Positions 54,757 through 62,718 of a DNA stretch of 64,000 bases are shown here, piece after piece. The position numbers and the translations under genes are program-made. How positions within the stretch are numbered: position 1 is the first letter of the stretch; every line of letters starts with the position of its first letter. Origin of the DNA: CAVPMN01 sp963706425. Lineage in GTDB: Bacteria > Actinomycetota > Acidimicrobiia > Acidimicrobiales > Acidimicrobilacustridaceae. The notes beneath the pieces are model-generated. The model made no database searches and had not been told where the DNA came from. It was given only the letters and a program-made list of their open reading frames with translations. Where the stretch lies: assembly GCA_963706425.1 (NCBI GenBank), contig CAVPMN010000001.1, forward strand, positions 744,001-808,000, in the 5' to 3' direction.

Positions 54757-54772
54757 TCGAACACCTGTTCGT
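54757..54772. promoter_or_regulatory. LexA/SOS box upstream of imuA-imuB
   Basis: TCGAACACCTGTTCGT, one mismatch to the TCGAAC-N4-GTTCGA consensus, 11 nt before the imuA start. Confidence 0.85.
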
Positions 54773-54796
54773 CTCGACGCAACCGCCCCGTCACCC

Positions 54797-54843
54797 AAAT
54801 CGGTGCGTGAAACAACCCATGCGGTTGTTTCACGCACCGATTT
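54797..54843. repeat. 47-nt palindromic element, copy 3
   Basis: Same 17-nt arms around the core AACCCATGCGGTT, a perfect 21-bp inverted repeat with a 5-nt loop. It lies between divergent genes (imuA and the PLP decarboxylase), 25 nt from the SOS box. It is therefore not simply a terminator for a gene ending there. Confidence 0.98.
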
Positions 54844-54859
54844 CGCAGAGGGTGGGCGC

Positions 54860-56263
54860 ATGAACAGGCCCGTCGATCCCACCCGCACGGTCGATCCCAC
54901 CCGCATGCACGTCTACGGCGACGAGGCACAGGCCATCACCACCTCGGTCATCGACTACGCCCTCGACCGGGTGCGCGAGGAACCCACCCTCGACGGGCCC
55001 CGACCCCGGGCCGAGCTGGCCGAGCGGGCCGGGCTCACCATCACCCCCGCAGGCCTGGGCGCCGACGAGGCCCTGCGCGTCTGGTCCGACGTGCTCGCCC
55101 CGGCCTGCATCAGCCAGGACCACCCGTGCGCCCTGTCGTTCGTCCCGAGCGCACCCTCGGAGGCGGCCATCCTCTTCGACCTGGTGGTCGGCGCCTCCGC
55201 CATCTACGCGGGGTCATGGCTCGAAGGGGCCGGGGCCATCCACGCCGAGAACGAGGCGTTGCGCTGGGTGGCCGACCTCGCGGGGCTGCCTGACGGAGCC
55301 GGCGGCTGCTTCGTGTCGGGTGGCTCTGCCGGCAACCTCAGCGCGTTGGCGACCGCCCGCTACACGAGCGAGATGGAGCGCGGCCGGCCGGTTCGCTGGA
55401 AGGTGGTCGCCTCCGCCGAAGCCCACTCGTCGATCCGCGCCACGGCCCGGGTGATGGACGTGCAGGTGGTCGAAGTGCCCACCGACGACCGGGGCCGACT
55501 CACCGGCGACGCCCTGGCCGCCACCCTCGCCACCGAGGGCACCGACGGCGTGTTCGCAGTGGTGGCCACCGCGGGCACGACCAACGCCGGGATGGTCGAC
55601 GACCTCGACGGCGTGGCCGACGCGTGCCAGACCCACGGGCTCTGGCTGCACGTCGACGGCGCCTACGGTGGCGCCGCGCTGGCCGCCCCCTCCGTGCGCG
55701 ATCACTTCGTCGGTATCGAGCGGGCCGACTCGCTCGTGGTCGACCCCCACAAGTGGCTCTTCGCGCCGTTCGACTGCGCGGCGCTCGTGTACCGCCGACC
55801 CGAGTTGGCCCGCGCCGCCCACACCCAGACCGCGGCCTATCTCGACGTGCTCAACGATCCGGGGCCACGCAACGAGTGGAACGCGTCGGACTACGCCTAC
55901 CACCTCAGCCGTCGGGCCCGCGGCCTGCCGTTCTGGTTCTCCCTAGCGACCTACGGCACCGACGCCTATCGGGACGCCATCGAGCAGACCTTGGCCACCG
56001 CACGCGGCATCGCCGAGGTCATCGACGAACGACCCGGCTTCGAGGTGGTGATGTCGCCGGTCCTGTCGGTCGTCATGTTCCGGCGCGACGGCTGGACGGC
56101 CGACGACTATGCGCGGTGGAGCGGGAGGATGCTCGACGAACAGGTGAGCCTCACCGTGCCGAGCAGTTGGCACGACGAGCCGGTGATGCGCTTCTGCATC
56201 GTGAACCCCCGCACGACCGTGGCCGACCTCACCGCCATCCTCGATCGCATGGACCAACCCTGA
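54860..56263 (+). CDS. PLP-dependent amino acid decarboxylase (group II)
   Basis: 467-residue PLP enzyme of the aromatic-L-amino-acid/glutamate decarboxylase group. The PLP-binding Lys is in VDPHKWLFAPFD, with the Asp/His pair in VVATAGTTNAGMVDD and LWLHVDGAYGG. The GGSAGNLSALATAR block is typical. It removes CO2 from an amino acid (aromatic, Asp or Glu) or acts as a related PLP lyase; substrate unknown. ATG 54860 lies 17 nt after the palindromic repeat. Confidence 0.9.
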   Translation: MNRPVDPTRTVDPTRMHVYGDEAQAITTSVIDYALDRVREEPTLDGPRPRAELAERAGLTITPAGLGADEALRVWSDVLAPACISQDHPCALSFVPSAPSEAAILFDLVVGASAIYAGSWLEGAGAIHAENEALRWVADLAGLPDGAGGCFVSGGSAGNLSALATARYTSEMERGRPVRWKVVASAEAHSSIRATARVMDVQVVEVPTDDRGRLTGDALAATLATEGTDGVFAVVATAGTTNAGMVDDLDGVADACQTHGLWLHVDGAYGGAALAAPSVRDHFVGIERADSLVVDPHKWLFAPFDCAALVYRRPELARAAHTQTAAYLDVLNDPGPRNEWNASDYAYHLSRRARGLPFWFSLATYGTDAYRDAIEQTLATARGIAEVIDERPGFEVVMSPVLSVVMFRRDGWTADDYARWSGRMLDEQVSLTVPSSWHDEPVMRFCIVNPRTTVADLTAILDRMDQP

Positions 56264-56266
56264 CGT

Positions 56267-57031
56267 TCAGCCGCGCGCCTCGTCGAGCAGGCGCCGCACA
56301 CCCGACAGGTCGAACGGATGCGCGAGGCCCTGGATGATGTGGGTCGCGCCCGCCGCCAGGTACTGGTCGACCTGATCGAGCTCGTCGGCCACCATCAGCC
56401 CGACGGTGCGCTCGATCTCGGCGGGATCGCGTCCGATGCGCTCGCACCACTCGTCGAGCACCTGGTTCTTCTTCGCGTAGGACGGCGGCGGGCCGAAGGT
56501 GTTCCACGAGTCGCCGTACTGCGCCACCAGGCGGAGCGTCACCTTCTCGCCGCTGCCGCCGATGAAGATCGGCAGCGGTCCGAGGGGCGGCGGGTTGAGC
56601 TGGCCCAACCGCGCCTTGATGCGCTCGAGTCCCGCCTCGAGATCGCGCAGGCGGCCGCCAGCGGTGCCGAAGTCGTAGCCGTACTCCTGGTAGTCGCGCT
56701 CGAACCAGCCCGATCCGATGCCCAGGTAGGCCCGCCCGTTGCTGAGGTGATCGACGGTGCGGGCCATGTCGGCCAACAGCTCGGGGTTCCGGTAGGAGTT
56801 GCAGCTCACCATCATCCCGATGCGGGCGTTCGCGGTGTCGGCCGCCATGGCGGCGAGCAACGTCCAGCCTTCGAAGTGAGCCCCGTCAGGCTTGCCCGTC
56901 AGCGGATAGAAGTGGTCCCACGTCCAGATGGAGTCGACGCCGAGCTCGTCGGCCGCCTTCCACGCCTCGCGCAGCGCGGCGGTGGTGGTGTGCTGTGGCC
57001 AGAGCTGTACGCCGACCTTGAATCGAGCCAT
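56267..57031 (-). CDS. LLM-class F420-dependent oxidoreductase
   Basis: 254-residue luciferase-like oxidoreductase, the third of this class in the window. Blocks: AWKAADELGVDSIWTWDHFY, RIGMMVSCNSYRNPELLADM, AYLGIGSGWFERDYQEYGYD and LPIFIGGSGEKVTLRLVAQY. These fit the F420-binding TIM barrel. It is slightly short for the class but appears complete. GGGGGATGA precedes the ATG. The gene is convergent with the decarboxylase (stops 3 nt apart). Substrate unknown. Confidence 0.88.
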   Translation of the reverse strand: MARFKVGVQLWPQHTTTAALREAWKAADELGVDSIWTWDHFYPLTGKPDGAHFEGWTLLAAMAADTANARIGMMVSCNSYRNPELLADMARTVDHLSNGRAYLGIGSGWFERDYQEYGYDFGTAGGRLRDLEAGLERIKARLGQLNPPPLGPLPIFIGGSGEKVTLRLVAQYGDSWNTFGPPPSYAKKNQVLDEWCERIGRDPAEIERTVGLMVADELDQVDQYLAAGATHIIQGLAHPFDLSGVRRLLDEARG

Positions 57032-57074
57032 TCATCCCCCAAAGGTTGGTCTGGGGGCAACGGTATCGATCGGT

Positions 57075-57398
57075 TCAGCCGGCTGCGCCTTCGGGCACGA
57101 CCGGCACGACACCTTCGCGGTAGTAGAGGAACAGCTCCTCGATGAGCTCCTTGATGCCCGACGGCGGCGACGCGTCGGCGAGGTGCACGGTGATCACGTT
57201 GGCGTTCACGTGCACCGCATCGATGCCGCCCCGCTCGAAGAGGATGCGGGCCAGGCGGTCGGCGGGCCGATCGCCCTGGGCATCGTCGAGTGACGTGTAG
57301 TACTCGTGGCCCGTGCCGGTGATGGCCCGGTTGATCTCGTAGCGGATCACGCCCGGCGTGGCGGTGGGTTTCTCGATGACGGTGACTGGCTGTCCCAT
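57075..57398 (-). CDS. Nfu/NifU N-terminal domain-like protein
   Basis: 107-residue protein resembling the Nfu-N domain: PGVIRYEINRAITGTGHEYY, then LFERGGIDAVHVNANVITVH, the GGI-x-V motif that precedes the CxxC domain in Nfu scaffolds. The cysteine domain itself is missing, so this cannot carry a cluster alone. It is common as a stand-alone gene in actinobacteria; likely linked to Fe-S assembly. On the same strand as the LLM gene. Confidence 0.75.
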   Translation of the reverse strand: MGQPVTVIEKPTATPGVIRYEINRAITGTGHEYYTSLDDAQGDRPADRLARILFERGGIDAVHVNANVITVHLADASPPSGIKELIEELFLYYREGVVPVVPEGAAG

Positions 57399-57410
57399 GG
57401 CGGGCGAAGG

Positions 57411-57854
57411 CTAGCTCGCGGCCATTCCGCTCGACAGCTCGTCGCGCCGAGCGGGCCCAGCGGTGGCAGCTCGACCGGCACGCCACGCGGGCACGGCGAG
57501 AGCGATCGACACCACGCCGAGCATGGCGTGCACCACCTTGAAGCCCACCGAGTGATCGGCCAAGGCGATTGCGACCATGCGCACCACCCACACCGCCGTG
57601 GTCCATGCGGCGAAGGCCTGCAAGACCCGGCCCATCGGACGGTCGAGCTCGGCGTCGCGGGTGCGGCGCACGATCCAAGCGGTGGCCACCGCGAACGCCA
57701 GGAAGCTCAGGGCCAGCACGGTCGAGAACACCTTGGCGCCGGTGGTCTCGGTGTCGCTGGTCCAGGCGTTGGACAGGCGGTTGCCCCAGACGAACACGGT
57801 CCAGAGCACGAGCGAGACGAGGACCCATCTGGTCGAGCGATGCACGGCGGTCAC
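57411..57854 (-). CDS. hypothetical membrane protein, four helices
   Basis: 147-residue integral membrane protein, not recognised. Four helices can be drawn: WVLVSLVLWTVFVWGNRL, VFSTVLALSFLAFAVATAWI, AFAAWTTAVWVVRMVAIALA and VVHAMLGVVSIALAVPAW. The GTG at 57854 or at 57845 could be the start; no strong ribosome site. On the same strand as, and 12 nt from, the Nfu-N-like gene; divergent from the desaturase. Function unknown. Confidence 0.65.
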   Translation of the reverse strand: MTAVHRSTRWVLVSLVLWTVFVWGNRLSNAWTSDTETTGAKVFSTVLALSFLAFAVATAWIVRRTRDAELDRPMGRVLQAFAAWTTAVWVVRMVAIALADHSVGFKVVHAMLGVVSIALAVPAWRAGRAATAGPARRDELSSGMAAS

Positions 57855-57951
57855 GCTACCGTTCGCACCGGTTCCGGGGTGAATCGACACAGCGTCACCA
57901 ACGACCAACGAAGTGACGAACGACCACCGAGGGCCACCACCGCGGTGCTCG

Positions 57952-57981
57952 ACCAGCCTACCGACCAGTCGGTAGGCTGGT
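57952..57981. promoter_or_regulatory. 30-nt perfect palindromic operator upstream of the desaturase
   Basis: ACCAGCCTACCGAC-CA-GTCGGTAGGCTGGT, 14-bp arms with a 2-nt spacer. The TACCGAC-N2-GTCGGTA core is a typical TetR-family operator. It ends 3 nt before the GTG start, so bound repressor would block the start region; leaderless transcription is implied if this start is right. Confidence 0.85.
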
Positions 57982-57984
57982 GTC

Positions 57985-59124
57985 GTGACCCTTCTCGAGC
58001 AGTCCCGTTCCCCCCAGGATGCCAAGACGGGCAAGCCCAGCACCGACAGCGTCGACAAGCCGGGCTCCCTCCTTCCGGTCATCCGGGTCATCCCTCCCGA
58101 GGCCTACGAGAACCCCACCTGGAAAGGACTGGCCTACTTCCTGCGCGACGCCGTCCTCTACGGGCTGATCACGTGGGGACTCATCGTGGTCGACAACCCG
58201 CTCGCGGTGCTGGGCCTGTGGCTGGCCGCAGGCCTCGTCATCTCCGGTCTGTTCATCGTCGCCCACGACGCTGCTCACGGCGCGCTGTTCAAGAGCGCCC
58301 GGCTCAACTCGTGGATCGGCCATGTCGCCATGCTGCCGAGTTGGCACGTCTACGAAGGCTGGGTGCTCGGCCACAACCGCATCCACCACGGCTACACCGT
58401 GCGTGAAGGCTTCGACTTCGTGTGGCACCCCTACACCCCGGAGCAGTACGCCGCCCTCAACCGCTTCCAACGACTCCGTCACCGGTTCGAGTGGTCGTGG
58501 GCCGGCGCAGGCGCCTACTACCTGCGCGAGGTGTGGCTGCACAAGATGATCGTGGGCAAGCCGCCGGCGCGCTGGGCCAAGGGCATCCGCCGCGATCGCT
58601 TCTTGGTGCTCGGGTTCGTATTGGTCGCGGGCGCCGCGCTCGCCGCCGTGGGCTGGTCGATGTCGGGCTCCGTGCTCGGCGCCGCGTGGATGGTCGCCAA
58701 GGTGCTGGTCATCCCGTTCCTGGTGTTCAGCTTCATCATCGGGTCGTTCGTGCACGTGCACCACGTCGCTCCCGACATTCGCTGGTGGCGCCGGCGCGAG
58801 TGGACGAAGTTCAAGGGTCAGATGGAGGGCACCACGGTGCTGCGGGCACCGAAGGGCATGAACTTCTTCATCCACTGGATCATGGTGCACATCCCCCACC
58901 ACGTCGACATGCGCATCCCGATGTACAACCTCGAGCTGGCGGCCGATGCCATCAAGGCCGCCTACCCCGACACCGTGCACGACGAGCCACTGCGGTTCCG
59001 CGACTTCGTCGCCAACAGCCGCCAGTGCAAGCTCTACGACTTCGACGCCGGCGAGTGGCTGACCTACGACCAGGCTCGGGTCCGCCTGGCCGACCAGTCG
59101 GCCGCCGTTGTGTCGGCTGCTTGA
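57985..59124 (+). CDS. membrane fatty acid desaturase
   Basis: 379-residue di-iron desaturase. Three His boxes: VAHDAAHGA (HxxxH), LGHNRIHHG (HxxHH) and HIPHHVD (HxxHH). Membrane helices flank them (LAYFLRDAVLYGLITWGLIV, VLGLWLAAGLVISGLFIV, VLVIPFLVFSFIIGSFVHV). It introduces double bonds into acyl chains (or hydroxylates a lipid) using oxygen and a reductase. GTG 57985 is 3 nt after the palindrome; an internal start is possible. Regulation by a TetR repressor outside this window is likely. Confidence 0.92.
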   Translation: MTLLEQSRSPQDAKTGKPSTDSVDKPGSLLPVIRVIPPEAYENPTWKGLAYFLRDAVLYGLITWGLIVVDNPLAVLGLWLAAGLVISGLFIVAHDAAHGALFKSARLNSWIGHVAMLPSWHVYEGWVLGHNRIHHGYTVREGFDFVWHPYTPEQYAALNRFQRLRHRFEWSWAGAGAYYLREVWLHKMIVGKPPARWAKGIRRDRFLVLGFVLVAGAALAAVGWSMSGSVLGAAWMVAKVLVIPFLVFSFIIGSFVHVHHVAPDIRWWRRREWTKFKGQMEGTTVLRAPKGMNFFIHWIMVHIPHHVDMRIPMYNLELAADAIKAAYPDTVHDEPLRFRDFVANSRQCKLYDFDAGEWLTYDQARVRLADQSAAVVSAA

Positions 59125-59235
59125 CCCAACACCTGTCGCTCACCCGACCCAGCCGCGAACCGTCGCATCCCTACCGTCGATCGATGACGGACGCACCACC
59201 TCGGTGCGCCCGCACATCGAGCAAAGGCGGACACG

Positions 59236-60402
59236 ATGCGGCGGATCAGAACAACAGCGATCGGCGGGCTGGTAGCCCTGATGGGCGTGGGCGCTCTCGG
59301 GCCGCCCGCGCACGCGGCAGACACCTCTCCTCCCTTCGTCCCACCACCCCGGCTCTCCGTCGGTGACGTCTCGCTCGTCGAAGGCGACGCCACGGTGCGC
59401 AGCGCGTTGGTGCCCCTGACGCTCAGCAAGCCCATCGAGAACGACCTCGTCGTCACGTTCCGCACCACCTCGATCGCGACGGGAGCGCCGGCCACCCCGG
59501 GCGTCGACTTCCGCGCCGTCACCGCGAAGCGGGTGAAGATCCGCGGCGGCAAGACGGGCGTCATGCTGCCGGTGCGGGTGTTCGACGACACCACGATCGA
59601 CGACGCCGTCGAGGCGTTCGTCGTGGAGGTCACCGACGTCGAGATCGTGGGCATGGGCTCGGAGCCGGTGCTCGTCGAGCGCAACGGCACGGTGAGCATC
59701 GTCGATGACGAGTCCTACGCCGCCGTCGGCGGCACGCCCGAGCCGTCGAGCCCGTGGGTGGCGATCGGGTGGACCTCGACGGTCGAAGGCGATGGGGGCA
59801 ACCGAGTCGTCGCCGTGCCGATCGTGCTCTCCCAGGCCCAGAAGGCAGACGTGTTCGTCACGTGGCAGACCGGCCCGCAGGCCGGTGCGGTGCCCGGACA
59901 GGACTTCAAGCCGGCGTCGAAGACGACCCGCATCCCCGCCGGCCGACGGCACGCCTTCGCCCGGGTGACCGTCTACGGCGACACCACTCCCGAGCTCGTC
60001 GAGTCGGTGGTGATCGAGGTGAAGGACGTCACCGGCGGCGACGGGATCGTCCTCTTGCCGGGGAACCGGGGGTTCACCCTGTTCGACGACGACACCGACG
60101 ACGACCGCGATCACTTGGGGAACCTGGCCGAAGAGCATCACGGCACCAGCCCCGACGACGTCGACACCGACGACGACGGAATCATCGACGCGTTCGAGGT
60201 CTATCTGACCCGTACCAACCCGCTGAGCAACGACACCGACGGGGACGGTCTGGACGACTTGTTCGAGCTCACCGAGTCGGGCACCAGCCCCCGCCTGGCC
60301 GACTCCGATGGCGATGGCTTCGACGATCTGGTCGAGGTCAAGAACGGCAGCGATCCCCTCGACCCGGCGAGCATCCCGCCGCCCGAGCCGATCGAGCCCT
60401 GA
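59236..60402 (+). CDS. secreted protein with two Calx-beta domains and Ca-binding repeats
   Basis: 388-residue exported protein. Signal peptide ends near PPAHAA-D (about residue 28). Two Calx-beta-like domains follow (VSLVEGDATVRSALVPLTLS and STVEGDGGNRVVAVPIVLSQ, each with the V-D/E-V-T-D pattern at the end). The last 90 residues carry thrombospondin-3-like calcium repeats (DTDDDGIIDAFEV, DTDGDGLDDLFEL, DSDGDGFDDLVEV). AAAGGCGG lies upstream of the ATG. Probably an extracellular, calcium-stabilised adhesin or wall-associated protein. Confidence 0.88.
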   Translation: MRRIRTTAIGGLVALMGVGALGPPAHAADTSPPFVPPPRLSVGDVSLVEGDATVRSALVPLTLSKPIENDLVVTFRTTSIATGAPATPGVDFRAVTAKRVKIRGGKTGVMLPVRVFDDTTIDDAVEAFVVEVTDVEIVGMGSEPVLVERNGTVSIVDDESYAAVGGTPEPSSPWVAIGWTSTVEGDGGNRVVAVPIVLSQAQKADVFVTWQTGPQAGAVPGQDFKPASKTTRIPAGRRHAFARVTVYGDTTPELVESVVIEVKDVTGGDGIVLLPGNRGFTLFDDDTDDDRDHLGNLAEEHHGTSPDDVDTDDDGIIDAFEVYLTRTNPLSNDTDGDGLDDLFELTESGTSPRLADSDGDGFDDLVEVKNGSDPLDPASIPPPEPIEP

Positions 60403-60432
60403 CGCAGCGACCACGACCGCCGATCAAGCTCC

Positions 60433-60483
60433 CGAACTGTTCACCCCGGACGCCGGAAAACGGCGTTCTCGGTGAACAGTTCG
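60433..60483. terminator. bidirectional hairpin terminator
   Basis: CGAACTGTTCACC (60433-60445) pairs with GGTGAACAGTTCG (60471-60483), with an inner CGCCG/CGGCG stem and a GAAAA loop. It lies between the Calx-beta gene (stop 60402) and the convergent GNAT gene (stop at 60484). Confidence 0.9.
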
Positions 60484-61308
60484 CTAGGGGGGCGGGGCCA
60501 GTCGGTAGTGGTAGCCGTGGCTGCGGGTCAGGCCGACGGACCCGTAGAGGGCCCGCGCCGCCAGGTTGTCCTGCTCGACCTGCAGGTACAGCCTGGCGGC
60601 GTGGCGCGCCGCGGCCTCCTGCGCCAACGCGGCCAACACGGCCCGGGCTAGTCCCTGGCGACGAACGTCGGCACGGGTGACCATGCCGAACACACCCAGC
60701 CAACCTCGCTCGACCACGCCGAACCCGAACGCAGCCGGAGTGCCCATCATGTCGACGGTCGCTACCAACGTGGGCGGTTCGATCGTGTCGAGCAGTCGCC
60801 GATAGCCGCGCAGCCGTCGGCGCACCGATGCCGCGGCGGGGTCTACGTCAGGCCAGGCGTCGATCCAAGCCAGGTCGAACGATGAGGCGGGCGCGCCAGC
60901 CGTGGGCACGACCACGCTCATCCGCACACCGGCCGACACCTCGAGGTCTGCAGCCGACGAGGCCACCGGGCCGACCGGGCCGACCAGCACCTCGACCGGC
61001 GCCTCGATGACGTAGCCCCGCTCGGCCAGCAGGCGATCGAGGTCTGGTGGTCGGGGTGACCCACCCAGCTGGAACCGAGGTGAGAGTCCACGGTCGCGAT
61101 AGAACGACTCGGCCCGCTCGATGCGTCGCGCCACGTCGGTTTCGAGCGATGCCTGCGGGATCACCGAGTTGCTGCGCCGAAACGGCAGCTCCGGATCGGC
61201 CCGCAGCAGCCATCCCTCGAGCGCTTCCACCGTGGCCGGCGCGGTGGCTCGCGCGGCCAGCTCGTCGAGCTCGACGATCGCGGCCTCGGCTGGAAGGGAC
61301 CCGGTCAC
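60484..61308 (-). CDS. GNAT-family N-acetyltransferase
   Basis: 274-residue acetyltransferase. The C-terminal GNAT core is clear: GVFGMVTRADVRRQGLARAV (acetyl-CoA loop RRxGxA) and YLQVEQDNLAARALYGSVGL, with HGYHYRL at the end. The N-terminal half (LEGWLLRADPELPFRRSNSV) is a typical extra GNAT-like unit, as in MshD-like enzymes. A small-molecule or mycothiol-type substrate is possible, but not established. GTG 61308 start. Confidence 0.85.
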   Translation of the reverse strand: MTGSLPAEAAIVELDELAARATAPATVEALEGWLLRADPELPFRRSNSVIPQASLETDVARRIERAESFYRDRGLSPRFQLGGSPRPPDLDRLLAERGYVIEAPVEVLVGPVGPVASSAADLEVSAGVRMSVVVPTAGAPASSFDLAWIDAWPDVDPAAASVRRRLRGYRRLLDTIEPPTLVATVDMMGTPAAFGFGVVERGWLGVFGMVTRADVRRQGLARAVLAALAQEAAARHAARLYLQVEQDNLAARALYGSVGLTRSHGYHYRLAPPP

Positions 61309-61361
61309 CGGCGCACCCTAGGCGGCTGCCCGAACGGGCCTCACGCCGGTTCGGCGGCTAT

Positions 61362-61379
61362 CTTGACCGAGCAGTCAAG
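61362..61379. promoter_or_regulatory. inverted repeat CTTGAC-N6-GTCAAG, likely TetR-type operator
   Basis: Perfect 6-bp arms with spacer CGAGCA, 36 nt before the acyl-CoA dehydrogenase start. The form and position fit a TetR-family operator. The regulator is not in this window. Confidence 0.65.
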
Positions 61380-61415
61380 TACGCCTGCCCGCCAGTTCAC
61401 GGAGGACCGCCGACG

Positions 61416-62687
61416 ATGGCCGACACGCCGACCCTCGACGAGTTTCGCGAAGAGTGCACCACCTTCCTCGATGCCAACGCCAGCCTGAAAGAGGACCAGG
61501 CGTCGACGTTCGTCTGGGGCGAGGGCAGCGACGACGTGGCCCTCTTCGAGGAGATCGACGAGGCCCAGGAGATCGAGGCGTTGGCCAAGGCCAAGCAGTG
61601 GCGGGGCGCACGCTACGACGCCGGGCTCGGCTGGATCGGCGGCCCGGCCGAGTACGGCGGCCGCGAGCTCGGCCGGCCCTACGAGCAGGTCTACCAGGGC
61701 CTCGAATCCAAGTATCAGGTGCCCGAGCAGGGCTTCTTCGGTATCGGGCTCGGCATGGTGGCCCCCACGATCCTCGCCCACGCCACTCCTGAGGTTCGTG
61801 AGGCCTACCTACCGAAGCTCTACCGGGGCGACATCGTCGGCTGCCAGCTCTTCAGCGAGCCCGGCGCCGGCTCCGATCTCGCCAGCTTGCAGACCAAGGC
61901 GGAGCGCGACGGCGACGAGTGGATCATCACCGGCCAGAAGGTGTGGACATCGGGCGCGCACTACAGCGACATCGGCGAGATCATCTGCCGCACCGACGCC
62001 GACCTGCCCAAGCACAAAGGCCTCACCGGCTTCGTGGTCGACATGAAGGCCCCCGGCGTCGAGATCCGCCCGCTGCGCCAGATGACCGGCGGCGCCAACT
62101 TCAACGAGGTGTTCTTCACCGAGGTGCGGGTGCCCGACGACCATCGCCTGGGTGACGTCAACCAGGGCTGGACGGTCGCCCTCACCACGTTGATGAACGA
62201 GCGGGCGTCGATCGGTGCCGGTGGTGGCGGCGGCGGCATGGGCATGGCCAGCATCACGCGCATCGCCGAGCTGTGCCGCCACTTCGGGGTCGAGAACGAT
62301 CCGCTCGTTCGCCAGGGCCTGATGGACGTCTACATCAACTTCCAGGTGGCGAAGTACACGAACCAACGGGCCATGGACCGCATCAAGAAGGGCGAGCTGC
62401 CCGGCCCGGAGATGTCGATCGCCAAGCTGTCGCTCACCAACAACCTGTGGCGCACGGCCAACTTCGTGGCCGAGGTGCTCGGGCCGCGCCTGCAAGCCGA
62501 CACCGGCGAGTGGGGCACCTACGCATGGAGCCAGCTGCTGCTCGGCATCCCCGGCATGAAGGTGGCCGGCGGCACCGACGAGGTCATGAAGAACATCGTC
62601 GGCGAGCGGGTGCTCGGCTTGCCGAAGGACCCCGGCATCGACTCCAAAACCGCGTTCAAGGACCTTCTGGTCGGAACGCAGACCTGA
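61416..62687 (+). CDS. acyl-CoA dehydrogenase
   Basis: 423-residue flavin enzyme. Family motifs are complete: CQLFSEPGAGSDLASLQTKA (FAD/substrate region), WIITGQKVWTSGAHYSDIG, and the helical C-terminal domain with IPGMKVAGGTDEVMKNIVGE. It oxidises acyl-CoA to enoyl-CoA; the chain type is unknown, and the N-terminus and length resemble the ACAD forms common in sterol- and lipid-degrading actinobacteria. ATG 61416 has GGAGG further upstream. Controlled by the CTTGAC inverted repeat, probably. Confidence 0.92.
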   Translation: MADTPTLDEFREECTTFLDANASLKEDQASTFVWGEGSDDVALFEEIDEAQEIEALAKAKQWRGARYDAGLGWIGGPAEYGGRELGRPYEQVYQGLESKYQVPEQGFFGIGLGMVAPTILAHATPEVREAYLPKLYRGDIVGCQLFSEPGAGSDLASLQTKAERDGDEWIITGQKVWTSGAHYSDIGEIICRTDADLPKHKGLTGFVVDMKAPGVEIRPLRQMTGGANFNEVFFTEVRVPDDHRLGDVNQGWTVALTTLMNERASIGAGGGGGGMGMASITRIAELCRHFGVENDPLVRQGLMDVYINFQVAKYTNQRAMDRIKKGELPGPEMSIAKLSLTNNLWRTANFVAEVLGPRLQADTGEWGTYAWSQLLLGIPGMKVAGGTDEVMKNIVGERVLGLPKDPGIDSKTAFKDLLVGTQT

Positions 62688-62711
62688 ACCTCGCCGCCGA
62701 ACCAGAGGTTC
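62686..62711. terminator. short hairpin between convergent genes
   Basis: GAACCTC (62686-62692) pairs with GAGGTTC (62705-62711), starting in the acyl-CoA dehydrogenase stop codon and lying before the RNase HII stop at 62719. Confidence 0.6.
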
Positions 62712-62718
62712 GGGTGGC

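Noticed and set aside
54803..54862. Upstream start of the decarboxylase within the 47-nt palindrome
   Set aside because: The peptide it adds is simply translation of the palindrome and appears equally near the other copies; ATG 54860 is more plausible.
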